DNA of 64,000 nucleotides from Flavobacterium psychrolimnae (GTDB lineage: Bacteria; Bacteroidota; Bacteroidia; Flavobacteriales; Flavobacteriaceae): the NCBI RefSeq assembly GCF_003312425.1, contig NZ_QNUX01000003.1, positions 248,001 to 312,000 on the forward strand. Direction: 5' to 3'. The translations under genes and the position numbers were made by a program. Position 1 is the stretch's first letter. Each line of letters begins with the position of its first letter. The notes beneath the pieces are model-generated. The model was not told the DNA's origin. It saw nothing but the letters and a program-made list of their open reading frames with translations, and did no database searches. Of the stretch, positions 28,201 through 35,079 are shown in pieces.

Positions 28201-28949
28201 TTGATTTCGACAAACTCAGCGATAGATTTATCTTGAAAATGCGTGATTTCGTTTCTATTATTTTCGTTTAAAACCAAACGACCGGTTTCAAGAATTTCAC
28301 GCGAAATATCCCAAGATTTATCATCATCGGTTTTTTCCATCGTGAAATCGATAAGCAATTTTGTTAATGTTTCATCTTCTCCGGCTTGCGCGATGATGGC
28401 ATCGACGGCTTCTACCAACAAATTTTCAGTATCCAAAGTGACTTCAAAAGTCATAGGTAAATTCAAATCGTGTGCAAAAGCACGAATAACTTTATGTGTG
28501 AATTTATCAATTGTAGAAATATCAAAAGCAGCATAATTATGAATAATATGCTTGATGATTTGCTGTGATTTAGTTTTGATTTGGATAATCGAAAGTCCTA
28601 TTGGTTCTTCGCTCCATTCTTCAGGATTATTTTCATTTCGTTTTCCGTTCACCAAATCCTGCATTAAATCCTGCGCTTTTGCACTTGGTTCATCCTTGGC
28701 AAATTCGGACAAACTGCCTACGATTCGGGATTTCATTTCGTGTACCGCCTTATTAGTAAACGTAATGGCGAGAATATTGCGGTAGGCATCATTTTTTGGC
28801 GCGACAAGTATAATTTTGAGGTATTCTTTGACAAGCGCATAGGTTTTTCCGGAGCCGGCGGATGCGTCGTATATGGAGAATGAAGGTCTCCCCTCCATAA
28901 CATTCCCCGAAGGAGAGGAAGCCGAAACTGGATTTATTTTATGTTCCAA
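25203..28949 (-). CDS. AddA/RecB-like UvrD-family helicase-nuclease with an inserted DUF559 domain
   Basis: A 1248-residue protein. The helicase motifs are complete: Walker A DASAGSGKT (about 28-36), FTNKAVHEMKSRI, Walker B FIDEFQDTSEMQWQ, VGDPKQSIYRWRGG, MTIHKSKGLEFPVVIFPF and VALTRAEEQLYVI. The C-terminal RecB-type nuclease core is DRMVLTKNKEVLLLDYKTG. It probably works with the AddB-like protein on DNA ends. Residues about 707-880 are foreign: a DUF559 endonuclease domain bounded by repeat-encoded peptides (LTPALSKGKG and PVSAPSPSGRVGEG). The N-terminus also carries repeat-encoded PVSASSPSGNVMEG. The start is either TTG at 28949 or the ATG at 28898, which lies within the repeat; a TAA in frame closes the frame upstream. 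Confidence 0.88.
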   Translation of the reverse strand: MEHKINPVSASSPSGNVMEGRPSFSIYDASAGSGKTYALVKEYLKIILVAPKNDAYRNILAITFTNKAVHEMKSRIVGSLSEFAKDEPSAKAQDLMQDLVNGKRNENNPEEWSEEPIGLSIIQIKTKSQQIIKHIIHNYAAFDISTIDKFTHKVIRAFAHDLNLPMTFEVTLDTENLLVEAVDAIIAQAGEDETLTKLLIDFTMEKTDDDKSWDISREILETGRLVLNENNRNEITHFQDKSIAEFVEIKTKLSEACKDLEKQTIVFAEEMLTLIDKNGIDVKSFSRGTFPNHINSIQQGKFNPKNKTFHEFDDIAINKTAKDRAIIENLIPEFLQILTKVYTAFEKINFYKAFLKNITPLSLLNTVSNELAKIQEEQNVLSISEFNAIIHREIQNQPAPFIYERLGERYRHFFIDEFQDTSEMQWQNLIPLIDNALSGQDDFGVKGTLMIVGDPKQSIYRWRGGKAEQFIELSKDQNPFNNPDKRLEHLDKNYRSYSQIIEFNNDFFKLLSNEFEHLDYKDLYENHSHQKTNDKTGGYVNISFIPKVETSEDDEETLDKTDLYVLATLNTIQKTLKEGFEYKDIVILTRKRSQGIAIANYLTEQGIPLLSSETLMIQNATEVRLIIHLLKYLKNSSDLESKANFLQYLAQNSHHKLPIHDFIAQGMALFQEADFEEWLMSFDVSLSFQNIRKKSLYEAVETIITKFLTPALSKGKGDGVVNRVDKNSLIESNKLGYMTGGNYSHLLIEKAKEMRKQPTHAEKVLWMELKSKSLEDYKFRQQHLINDFIVDFVCLSKKLVVEVDGEYHFTEEQVQLDNYRTITLNKLGYKVIRFTNEQVVKSISEVLKEIKKELVSQEILLDSIAPVSAPSPSGRVGEGNAYVQYFLDIVLERDIRNQAGISDFLNFWDKNAEKFSIPSPEGTNAVRIMTIHKSKGLEFPVVIFPFAEEDYNRKPKDKLWLNATEQDFGLPKVLIDNSSAVEGFGEEAAEVYNQKKQEELLDNINVLYVALTRAEEQLYVISNMNLSSKGELPKNNMCSFFINYLGNKGEFAEDKLEYEFGNSIKLSAGKEHVDTSKTIPLVSEILNPKNIKIAQREALMWGTHQQEAIEYGNVIHEILSFVKTKNDVDLAITKSIENGLITFAQKEIVFKTIQEIVNHSELEICFAEGNDVLNEQTIIQKEGKTIKPDRMVLTKNKEVLLLDYKTGTHNVKYQQQLENYQTAIELMGYKVTKKALIYIGKEIDVVNL
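26311..26344 (+). repeat. Left terminal inverted repeat of the DUF559 cassette
   Basis: The 34 bases starting TTCCCCTCCCCAACCCTCCC match the reverse complement of 26798-26831 at about 25 positions. The inner part contains the hairpin CCCCGAAGGGG. Confidence 0.75.
26798..26831 (-). repeat. Right terminal inverted repeat of the DUF559 cassette
   Basis: Read on the minus strand it begins TTCCTCACCCCAGCCCTCTC and continues CAAAGGAAAGGG, parallel to the left end. In the host protein it encodes FLTPALSKGKG. Confidence 0.75.
28889..28932 (-). repeat. Solo copy of a DUF559-cassette end at the 5' end of the AddA-like gene
   Basis: This stretch aligns with 26312-26355 over its whole length, including identical CCCCGAAGG and GCCGAAACTGGA blocks, in the same orientation. 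In protein it gives PVSASSPSGNVMEG against PVSAPSPSGRVGEG inside the gene. It contains the ATG at 28898-28896. Confidence 0.75.
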
Positions 28950-29013
28950 ATTGATGTTATTTATAAATTATGATTTCTGATTTAGAATTAGCGTTCTAAT
29001 TTCCCAAATCCCT

Positions 29014-29100
29014 AGCCCTGATGGTAGCGGCATCCTTTCCTGCCGTCCCGAAGCTTCGGGATGGCAGGAAAGATATAGTGTACAGCAGGAAATAGCTTCT
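29014..29100 (+). repeat. Intergenic hairpin repeat, subfamily 2 (copy A)
   Basis: The flanks AGCCCTGATGGTAGCGGCAT and ACAGCAGGAAATAGCTTCT surround a nearly perfect loopless hairpin at 29035-29072 (CTTTCCTGCC ... GGCAGGAAAG with a CCCGAAGCTTCGGG centre). The same flanks occur at 43638-43742 around a different hairpin. Confidence 0.75.
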
Positions 29101-29123
29101 AAAAATACACGTATTAATAGGTT

Positions 29124-29167
29124 ACTTTTAAAATTTGCCCCGAAACTTCGGGATAAAACTTAAAAGT
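29124..29167 (+). promoter_or_regulatory. Hairpin upstream of rbfA
   Basis: ACTTTTA (29124-29130) and TAAAAGT (29161-29167) are outer arms around CCCGAA...TTCGGG (29139-29152). The structure ends 2 bp before the -7 box of rbfA, so it overlaps the promoter at DNA level. Confidence 0.5.
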
Positions 29168-29169
29168 AG

Positions 29170-29177
29170 TATTTTTG
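29170..29177 (+). promoter_or_regulatory. -7 promoter box of rbfA
   Basis: TATTTTTG is a perfect match ending 4 bp before the ATG at 29182, so an mRNA with almost no leader is predicted. Confidence 0.5.
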
Positions 29178-29181
29178 CAGC

Positions 29182-29574
29182 ATGGAAACAAATAGACAGA
29201 AAAAAATAGGTGGGGTTATCCAAAAAGATTTGGTTGATATTCTGCAAGGTGAAGTGAGAAAAAACGGACTGGCTAATTTAATCATTTCGGTATCCAAGGT
29301 TACTGTGACTACAGATTTATCAGTAGCGACGGTACATTTAAGTGTTTTTCCTCAGGAAAAAGCAAAAGAGATTTTAGAGGCGGTTAAGTCCAATGCTAAA
29401 AATATTAAGCATGATTTATCACAACGTGTTCGTTTGCAATTGAGAAAAGTTCCAAATTTGGTTTTCTTTATTGATGACTCTTTAGATTACATTGAAAAAA
29501 TTGACAATGCGCTAGCCAATAGAGATAATCCTATTGAAAACAGAGATCTTTTGGACAAACGCAGATTTCAATAA
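29182..29574 (+). CDS. rbfA: 30S ribosome-binding factor A
   Basis: A 130-residue KH-like protein that helps 16S rRNA processing and 30S maturation, especially in the cold. The start METNRQKKIGGVIQKDLVDI and the block VTVTTDLSVATVHLSVFP (about 43-60) fit RbfA, as does the downstream VRLQLRKVPNLVFFIDDSLDY (about 90-110). Length is normal. The gene is followed after 3 bp by the permease gene, an arrangement common in Flavobacteriia. Confidence 0.93.
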   Translation: METNRQKKIGGVIQKDLVDILQGEVRKNGLANLIISVSKVTVTTDLSVATVHLSVFPQEKAKEILEAVKSNAKNIKHDLSQRVRLQLRKVPNLVFFIDDSLDYIEKIDNALANRDNPIENRDLLDKRRFQ

Positions 29575-29577
29575 AAT

Positions 29578-30777
29578 TTGAATTTCCCCCTTTACATAGC
29601 CAAACGCTACATTCTTAGCAATAGTAAAAATAATGCTATAAACATCATCAATCGTATTGCCAGTTTGGGAATTATTGTTGGTGCTATGGCTTTGTTTGTG
29701 GTTTTGTCCGTTTTTAGCGGGTTGAAGGTTTTTAGTCTTTCATTTACTAATGACATTGATCCCGATTTAAAAATAAGCAGCACTTTAGGAAAATCCTTTT
29801 TGATTTCCCCAAGTCAGGAAAGCCAAATCAAGAAAATTGACGGCTTGGTTTCGTATACTAAAATTATTGAAGAGCGAGTTTTATTCACTTTTAATGGAAA
29901 GCAAGAAGTTACTTACCTGAAAGGTGTTGATGCTAATTTCAGCAAAGTTAATGCTATCGAGAAAAAACTTTTCAACGGGCAGTGGCTGAAACCGGATACG
30001 TATCAAGTAGTGGTAGGTTATGGAATTTCTCAAAAATTCTCGATGGGATTATTGGATTTTAATAATCAGTTGGAAGTTTTGGTTCCAAAGCCAGGAAAAG
30101 GCGCTATTGAAAATCCAGAACAAGCTTTTAATAAAACAGATGTAATTCCTGTTGGGATTTACGCTATTAGCGACGACCTTGATTCAAAATATGTTTTTGC
30201 CGATTTAGGTTTGGCCCAAGAATTACTGGAATACAAAACCAATCAGGTTTCCGGGATTGAAATCAAGACGAAAACGGATGCTGATGAAAGTGCCATTACA
30301 GAGCAGCTTCAAACCATTTTCGACAATAAAATCACCGTAAAAAACAGGGCGCAACTCAACGAATCGCTCTATAAAATGTTGAATACGGAGAATATTGCGG
30401 TTTATTTAATCTTTACTTTGGTGATTGTCGTGGCGCTATTCAACTTGATTGGCGCGTTAATTATGATGATTTTAGACAAAAAAGGAAACCTAAAAACCCT
30501 TTTTAATCTTGGAACTGAAATCAAGGATTTACGAAAAATATTCCTGCTTCAAGGCACTTTATTGAGTGTTTTTGGCGGAATTATTGGCTTGGCTCTAGGA
30601 ATTATAATCGTATTGTTACAAGAATATTTTCAGTTAGTTATGATTACTCCTACACTGGCTTATCCTGTGATTTTCTCTCTCGAAAATGTTCTTATTGTTA
30701 TGGGAACTATAGTCACGCTTGGCTTTGTTGCTTCCTTAATTGCAAGTAGCCGCGTGAGCAAGAAGTTGCTTGAATAA
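29578..30777 (+). CDS. FtsX/LolC-E-type ABC permease (TTG start)
   Basis: A 399-residue membrane protein of the lipoprotein-releasing permease family. It has one N-terminal span (about 22-44, IASLGIIVGAMALFVVLSVF), a large periplasmic domain (about 45-270) and three C-terminal spans (about 272-295, 322-345 and 362-387). A LolCDE-like complex extracts lipoproteins from the inner membrane. The ATPase partner is not adjacent. The start is TTG at 29578, 3 bp after the rbfA stop; the in-frame TAA of rbfA excludes an upstream start. Co-transcribed with rbfA. Confidence 0.88.
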   Translation: MNFPLYIAKRYILSNSKNNAINIINRIASLGIIVGAMALFVVLSVFSGLKVFSLSFTNDIDPDLKISSTLGKSFLISPSQESQIKKIDGLVSYTKIIEERVLFTFNGKQEVTYLKGVDANFSKVNAIEKKLFNGQWLKPDTYQVVVGYGISQKFSMGLLDFNNQLEVLVPKPGKGAIENPEQAFNKTDVIPVGIYAISDDLDSKYVFADLGLAQELLEYKTNQVSGIEIKTKTDADESAITEQLQTIFDNKITVKNRAQLNESLYKMLNTENIAVYLIFTLVIVVALFNLIGALIMMILDKKGNLKTLFNLGTEIKDLRKIFLLQGTLLSVFGGIIGLALGIIIVLLQEYFQLVMITPTLAYPVIFSLENVLIVMGTIVTLGFVASLIASSRVSKKLLE

Positions 30778-30832
30778 GATTTTTGATTGATGATTAACGA
30801 TTTTTGATTTCAGATTTAAAAAAAAATTAAAT

Positions 30833-30884
30833 ACAAATTCCACTTATTTACACGAAATCATTTGTGCAAATAAGTGGAATTTGT
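30833..30884. terminator. Long bidirectional hairpin between convergent genes
   Basis: ACAAATTCCACTTATTT (30833-30849) and AAATAAGTGGAATTTGT (30868-30884) pair perfectly over 17 bp around an 18-nt loop that itself has CAC/GTG pairing. It serves the permease gene and dusB. Confidence 0.75.
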
Positions 30885-30899
30885 GTTTAAAATATTTAG

Positions 30900-31898
30900 T
30901 TAAACAACTTCATATCCTGCATATGCTTCTTCGATTTCATTTAAAGCTGCGAATAATTCTTCAGGTCTATCTAGCGTTACTAATTTTTGTTTGTGCGTTT
31001 TAAAAGAATGAATTCCTTTGAAATAATTGGTGTAATGAGGACGCGTTTCCACAATTCCTAATCGTTCGCCTTTCCATTCCATGGCCCAAGTGAGGTGATT
31101 TCTAACGGCTTCTACTCTGTCTATAACAGTTGGTTTTGCTAAATGTTCTCCCGTTTTGAAGTAATGTTTGATTTCGTCAAAAATCCAAGGATAACCAATG
31201 GCAGCGCGACCAATCATGATTCCGTCGATGCCGTACTCATTTTTATATTGTAATGCTTTTTCCGGCGAATCGATATCTCCGTTACCGAAAATAGGCATTG
31301 TGATTCTAGGATTGTTTTTGACGCGGGCAATGTGCGACCAGTCAGAATGACCTTTATACATTTGGGCGCGTGTTCTAGCATGTATGCTCAAAGCGGCTAC
31401 CCCAATATCTTGCAAACGTTCCGCAACCTCATCAATATTAATCGAATTATCATCCCAACCCAAACGGGTTTTTACGGTTACAGGTAAATGCGTACTATCA
31501 ATAACGGCTTGTGTTAAGCGAATCATCAAATCTACATCCTTAAGAACTCCGGCTCCGGCACCTTTGCAAACCACTTTTTTGACAGGGCAACCAAAATTGA
31601 TGTCTATTAAATCCGGATTTACAGTTGAAACAATTTTGGAGGACAATGCCATAGCTTCTTCGTCGCCGCCAAAAATCTGGATTCCTACAGGTCGTTCGTA
31701 ATCGAAAATATCTAATTTCATTCGGCTTTTGATGGCGTCACGAATTAAACCTTCGGATGAAATAAATTCAGAATACATCATATCGGCACCATGCATTTTG
31801 CACAATCTACGAAACGGCGGATCACTCACGTCTTCCATGGGTGCAAGAAGTAAAGGGAAATCAGGTAATTCTATGTTGCCAATCTTAATCATCTTCAT
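30900..31898 (-). CDS. dusB: tRNA-dihydrouridine synthase
   Basis: A 332-residue FMN enzyme that reduces uridine to dihydrouridine in tRNA. The TIM-barrel blocks are clear: LLAPMEDVSDPPFRRLC (about 17-33), INFGCPVKKVVCKGAGAGVL with the conserved catalytic Cys (in KVVCKGAG), VTVKTRLGWDD, SIHARTRAQMYKG, GNGDI and GIMIGRAAIGYPWIF. The usual start could be either the first Met (31898) or the third codon Met (31892). The DusB/NifR3 branch is the best fit for a Bacteroidota genome. Cytosolic. Confidence 0.92.
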   Translation of the reverse strand: MKMIKIGNIELPDFPLLLAPMEDVSDPPFRRLCKMHGADMMYSEFISSEGLIRDAIKSRMKLDIFDYERPVGIQIFGGDEEAMALSSKIVSTVNPDLIDINFGCPVKKVVCKGAGAGVLKDVDLMIRLTQAVIDSTHLPVTVKTRLGWDDNSINIDEVAERLQDIGVAALSIHARTRAQMYKGHSDWSHIARVKNNPRITMPIFGNGDIDSPEKALQYKNEYGIDGIMIGRAAIGYPWIFDEIKHYFKTGEHLAKPTVIDRVEAVRNHLTWAMEWKGERLGIVETRPHYTNYFKGIHSFKTHKQKLVTLDRPEELFAALNEIEEAYAGYEVV

Positions 31899-31909
31899 TT
31901 AATTTGGTG

Positions 31910-31917
31910 CAAAATTA
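31910..31917 (-). promoter_or_regulatory. -7 promoter box of dusB
   Basis: On the minus strand TAATTTTG is a full TAnnTTTG match 11 bp before the start codon; no -33 TTG is evident. Confidence 0.4.
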
Positions 31918-32044
31918 CAACATTTAGATGAATAGCAGAAAGCAGTTGCCGAAAAGAGTTCTTACTTAACCCATTAGTTTACTAATTCTAGGCTTTGAAG
32001 CTATTGATTTTAGCTTATATTTGCAGATTAATTGTCGCTGTTTG

Positions 32045-32138
32045 GCGCTTGCGTGAGGGATAGTAGTGAAAATCCTTTTCCTTTTTTCTTTAAAAAGGAA
32101 AAGATTGTAGCGGATAGCCCGACCCTTGTGGTCACGCC
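32045..32138 (+). repeat. Intergenic hairpin repeat, subfamily 1 (copy B)
   Basis: GCGCTTGCGTGAGGGATAGT opens the element and GGTCACGCCC closes it; GCGTGA and TCACGC are outer inverted arms. The inner hairpin CTTTTCCTTTTT / AAAAAGGAAAAG (32075-32103) is followed by GATTGTAGCGGATAGCCCGA, which is shared with the copy at 16529-16640 in reverse orientation. Confidence 0.75.
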
Positions 32139-32152
32139 CTGAAATAAATTTG
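32126..32152 (+). promoter_or_regulatory. Candidate promoter of lepA, partly within a repeat
   Basis: TTG (32126-32128), a 16-bp spacer and TAAATTTG (32145-32152). The TTG and most of the spacer belong to the right end of the hairpin repeat. The leader would be about 10 nt. Confidence 0.5.
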
Positions 32153-32166
32153 ATATTATTTAGAAC

Positions 32167-33963
32167 ATGAAACATATTAGGAATTTTTGCATTATTGCAC
32201 ATATTGATCACGGAAAAAGTACGCTTGCTGACCGATTACTTGGTGCTACGCAAACCGTTACCGCTCGGGAAGAAAAGGCGCAATTGCTGGACAATATGGA
32301 CTTGGAGCGCGAACGTGGCATTACCATAAAAAGTCACGCCATCCAGATGGAATACACCTATAAAGGGGAAGAATATATCCTGAATTTGATTGACACACCG
32401 GGTCACGTAGATTTTTCGTATGAAGTTTCCCGTTCGATTGCGGCTTGCGAAGGCGCGCTTTTGATTGTAGATGCGGCACAAAGTATTCAGGCACAAACGA
32501 TTTCAAATTTGTATTTGGCTTTAGAAAATGACTTGGAAATTATCCCGGTTTTGAATAAAGTTGATTTGCCTAGCGCTAACCCAGAAGAAGTGAGCGACGA
32601 TATTGTTGACTTATTGGGTTGTAAATTGGAAGATATTATTCACGCTTCCGGAAAAACGGGTTTTGGTGTAGAAAATATTTTGGCGGCCATTATCGAAAAA
32701 ATTCCACCACCAAAAGGGAACGTTGACGAACCTTTACAAGCATTGATTTTCGATTCGCATTACAATCCGTTTCGTGGAATCGAGGTGATTTTCCGTGTGA
32801 AAAATGGTCAGATCAAGAAAGGGCAAAAGATTAAGTTCATGGCAACTGGCAATGAATATTTTGCTGATGAAATTGGCACTTTGAAATTGAACCAAGTTCC
32901 GAAACAAGTGATTTCTGCAGGTGATGTTGGGTATTTGATTTCCGGAATTAAGGAAGCCAAAGAAGTAAAAGTGGGAGATACGTTGACGGATGCTAAAAAT
33001 CCAACAACAAACATCATACACGGTTTTGAAGATGTAAAACCAATGGTTTTTGCGGGAATTTATCCTGTAGACACCGAAGATTACGAAGAGTTGAGAAACT
33101 CGATGGAAAAATTGCAGTTGAACGATGCTTCGTTGGTGTTTTTACCAGAAAGTTCGGCAGCATTAGGTTTTGGTTTCCGTTGTGGATTCTTGGGAATGTT
33201 GCACATGGAAATTATCCAAGAACGTTTGGAGCGTGAGTTTAACATGACCGTGATTACTACAGTTCCCAACGTTTCGTATTTAGCATATACCAAGAAACAT
33301 CCAGAAACGCCACTTATAGTAAATAATCCTTCGGACTTACCGGAGCCTTCTCGTTTGGATCATGTAGAAGAGCCTTTTATAAAAGCAACCATCATCACCA
33401 AATCCGATTATGTTGGAAATGTAATGAGTTTGTGTATCGAAAAACGAGGCTTGATTACTAACCAAACGTATTTGACTACGGAGCGTGTGGAATTAACTTT
33501 TGACATGCCATTGGCAGAGATTGTATTTGACTTTTACGACCGTTTGAAAACCGTTTCTAAAGGATATGCTTCTTTTGATTACACGCCAATTGGGATGAGA
33601 ACTTCTAATTTGGTTAAAGTGGATATCTTATTGAATGCTACTATTGTTGATGCTTTATCCTCTTTGATGCATGCCGATAATGCGTATTCTATTGGAAAAA
33701 AAATGTGTGAAAAATTGAAAGAATTAATTCCACGTCAACAATTTGATATTCCTGTTCAAGCTGCAATTGGAGTAAAAGTAATTTCACGTGAAACCATTAA
33801 AGCATTGCGTAAAGACGTTACCGCCAAATGTTATGGTGGAGATATTTCTCGTAAACGTAAATTATTGGAAAAACAGAAAAAAGGTAAAAAACGTATGAGA
33901 TTGGTAGGGAATGTTGAAATTCCTCAAGAAGCGTTTATGGCTGTTTTGAAGTTGAATGACTAA
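32167..33963 (+). CDS. lepA: Elongation factor 4
   Basis: A 598-residue translational GTPase that acts on ribosomes in an unfavourable translocation state. The G motifs are [16 protein letters not shown] (about 9-24), the switch region [23 protein letters not shown] and [11 protein letters not shown]. The C-terminal half has the EF-G-like domains and the LepA-specific CTD ([11 protein letters not shown]-like block, [31 protein letters not shown]). The length matches family members (about 595-600). Monocistronic, with a terminator at 34004. Confidence 0.97.
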   Translation: MKHIRNFCIIAHIDHGKSTLADRLLGATQTVTAREEKAQLLDNMDLERERGITIKSHAIQMEYTYKGEEYILNLIDTPGHVDFSYEVSRSIAACEGALLIVDAAQSIQAQTISNLYLALENDLEIIPVLNKVDLPSANPEEVSDDIVDLLGCKLEDIIHASGKTGFGVENILAAIIEKIPPPKGNVDEPLQALIFDSHYNPFRGIEVIFRVKNGQIKKGQKIKFMATGNEYFADEIGTLKLNQVPKQVISAGDVGYLISGIKEAKEVKVGDTLTDAKNPTTNIIHGFEDVKPMVFAGIYPVDTEDYEELRNSMEKLQLNDASLVFLPESSAALGFGFRCGFLGMLHMEIIQERLEREFNMTVITTVPNVSYLAYTKKHPETPLIVNNPSDLPEPSRLDHVEEPFIKATIITKSDYVGNVMSLCIEKRGLITNQTYLTTERVELTFDMPLAEIVFDFYDRLKTVSKGYASFDYTPIGMRTSNLVKVDILLNATIVDALSSLMHADNAYSIGKKMCEKLKELIPRQQFDIPVQAAIGVKVISRETIKALRKDVTAKCYGGDISRKRKLLEKQKKGKKRMRLVGNVEIPQEAFMAVLKLND

Positions 33964-34003
33964 TTTATTTTAGAGTAAAGAAGAAAGAGAATAGGATATA
34001 TAG

Positions 34004-34037
34004 AAACCTGACGATGTGAAAATTGTCAGGTTTTTTT
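34004..34037 (+). terminator. Terminator after lepA
   Basis: AAACCTGAC (34004-34012) pairs with GTCAGGTTT (34025-34033) around a 12-nt loop, and T residues follow. Confidence 0.78.
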
Positions 34038-34041
34038 GTTT

Positions 34042-34974
34042 TTATTTATTCTTCAACCATTCAAACAATCGTTTTGCATCTTCACCTTTGAACAATTGGG
34101 TTCCTTCATTCATAGTTGTTGCTGAACCGCAAGCAACCCCCCAACGGATGACTTCTTTCAGGCTTTTATTTTGCGAAAGCGCCCAAACCATTCCACCCAC
34201 CATACTGTCTCCGGCACCTACTGTACTTTTTTTGGCCACGTTGGGAGCTGGAACAAACTCGTAAACATCTTTTGTAACCAACACCGCACCTTGGGGACCG
34301 AGAGAAACAACTACGATTTCGGCGCCACCTTTAGCTATGATTTGTTTTGCGGCTTCATTTACTTCCTCCAGTTCCAATCGCTCTACGCCAATCAGTTTTG
34401 CAAGTTCACCAACATTAGGTTTGATCATATAAACACCCACTTCTAACGCTTTTTTCAATGCTTCGCCCGAGGTATCCACAATTAATTTAGCATTTGATTT
34501 TTTTGCGATTTCTGCAATTTTTCGATAAAAATCATCAGACAAACCTTCATTCAAACTGCCGCTGGCTACTAGGAATTTTGGTTTTAAAGCTGCTATGGCT
34601 TCTAAAATTCTTTCGCTTTCTTCTTCGGAAATTTTTCCACCGGTAAATCCAAAACGGTATTGAGAATTCGTATTGTCATCCACGGCAACAAAACTTTCTC
34701 TGGTCCAACTTTCAACGGCAATTCCTTCATAGGCAATTCCTTCTTTAGTAACCAATTCTTCCAGCATTTTACCTGTAGGTCCACCAGAAGTAAAAACTGC
34801 CAATGAAGCTCCGCCCAAACGGGAAATTGCTTTAGATACGTTGATTCCGCCTCCACCAGCATCAAACCTCGGTTCCTCACATCTAATTTTCTGTTCTGGA
34901 ACCAAGCCTTTAAAATGGGTGCTTTTATCCAAAGCCGAGTTAACTGTTATAGTAATGATATCAAATGATTCCAT
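34042..34974 (-). CDS. PfkB-family phosphosugar kinase (6-phosphofructokinase II / 1-phosphofructokinase type)
   Basis: A 310-residue ribokinase-superfamily enzyme. The N-terminal block ITITVNSALDKSTHF and FDAGGGGINVSKAISRLGG (about 38-56) are typical of phosphosugar kinases such as PfkB, FruK and LacC. The catalytic block STVGAGDSMVGGMVWAL (about 252-268) contains the base Asp and the anion hole. The sequence resembles E. coli PfkB most, so fructose 6-phosphate is the likely substrate, but tagatose 6-phosphate or fructose 1-phosphate cannot be excluded. It is convergent with lepA. Confidence 0.85.
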   Translation of the reverse strand: MESFDIITITVNSALDKSTHFKGLVPEQKIRCEEPRFDAGGGGINVSKAISRLGGASLAVFTSGGPTGKMLEELVTKEGIAYEGIAVESWTRESFVAVDDNTNSQYRFGFTGGKISEEESERILEAIAALKPKFLVASGSLNEGLSDDFYRKIAEIAKKSNAKLIVDTSGEALKKALEVGVYMIKPNVGELAKLIGVERLELEEVNEAAKQIIAKGGAEIVVVSLGPQGAVLVTKDVYEFVPAPNVAKKSTVGAGDSMVGGMVWALSQNKSLKEVIRWGVACGSATTMNEGTQLFKGEDAKRLFEWLKNK

Positions 34975-35049
34975 TGTTGATGATTTTAATTACTTAAAGA
35001 TGCGAAAAAATGGCGAAAATTGATGCAATTCAAGGCGAATATTTCTTTG

Positions 35050-35057
35050 TATATTTG
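35050..35057 (+). promoter_or_regulatory. -7 promoter box of thiL
   Basis: TATATTTG is a perfect -7 match 22 bp upstream of the ATG at 35080. It supports that start over longer open-frame alternatives, which would place the box inside the gene. Confidence 0.55.
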
Positions 35058-35079
35058 CAACTTCAAAACAATAAAAATA

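Noticed and set aside
35020-35079. A longer N-terminus for thiL starting at a TTG
   Set aside because: The extra 20 residues are unlike ThiL and would place the -7 box inside the gene.
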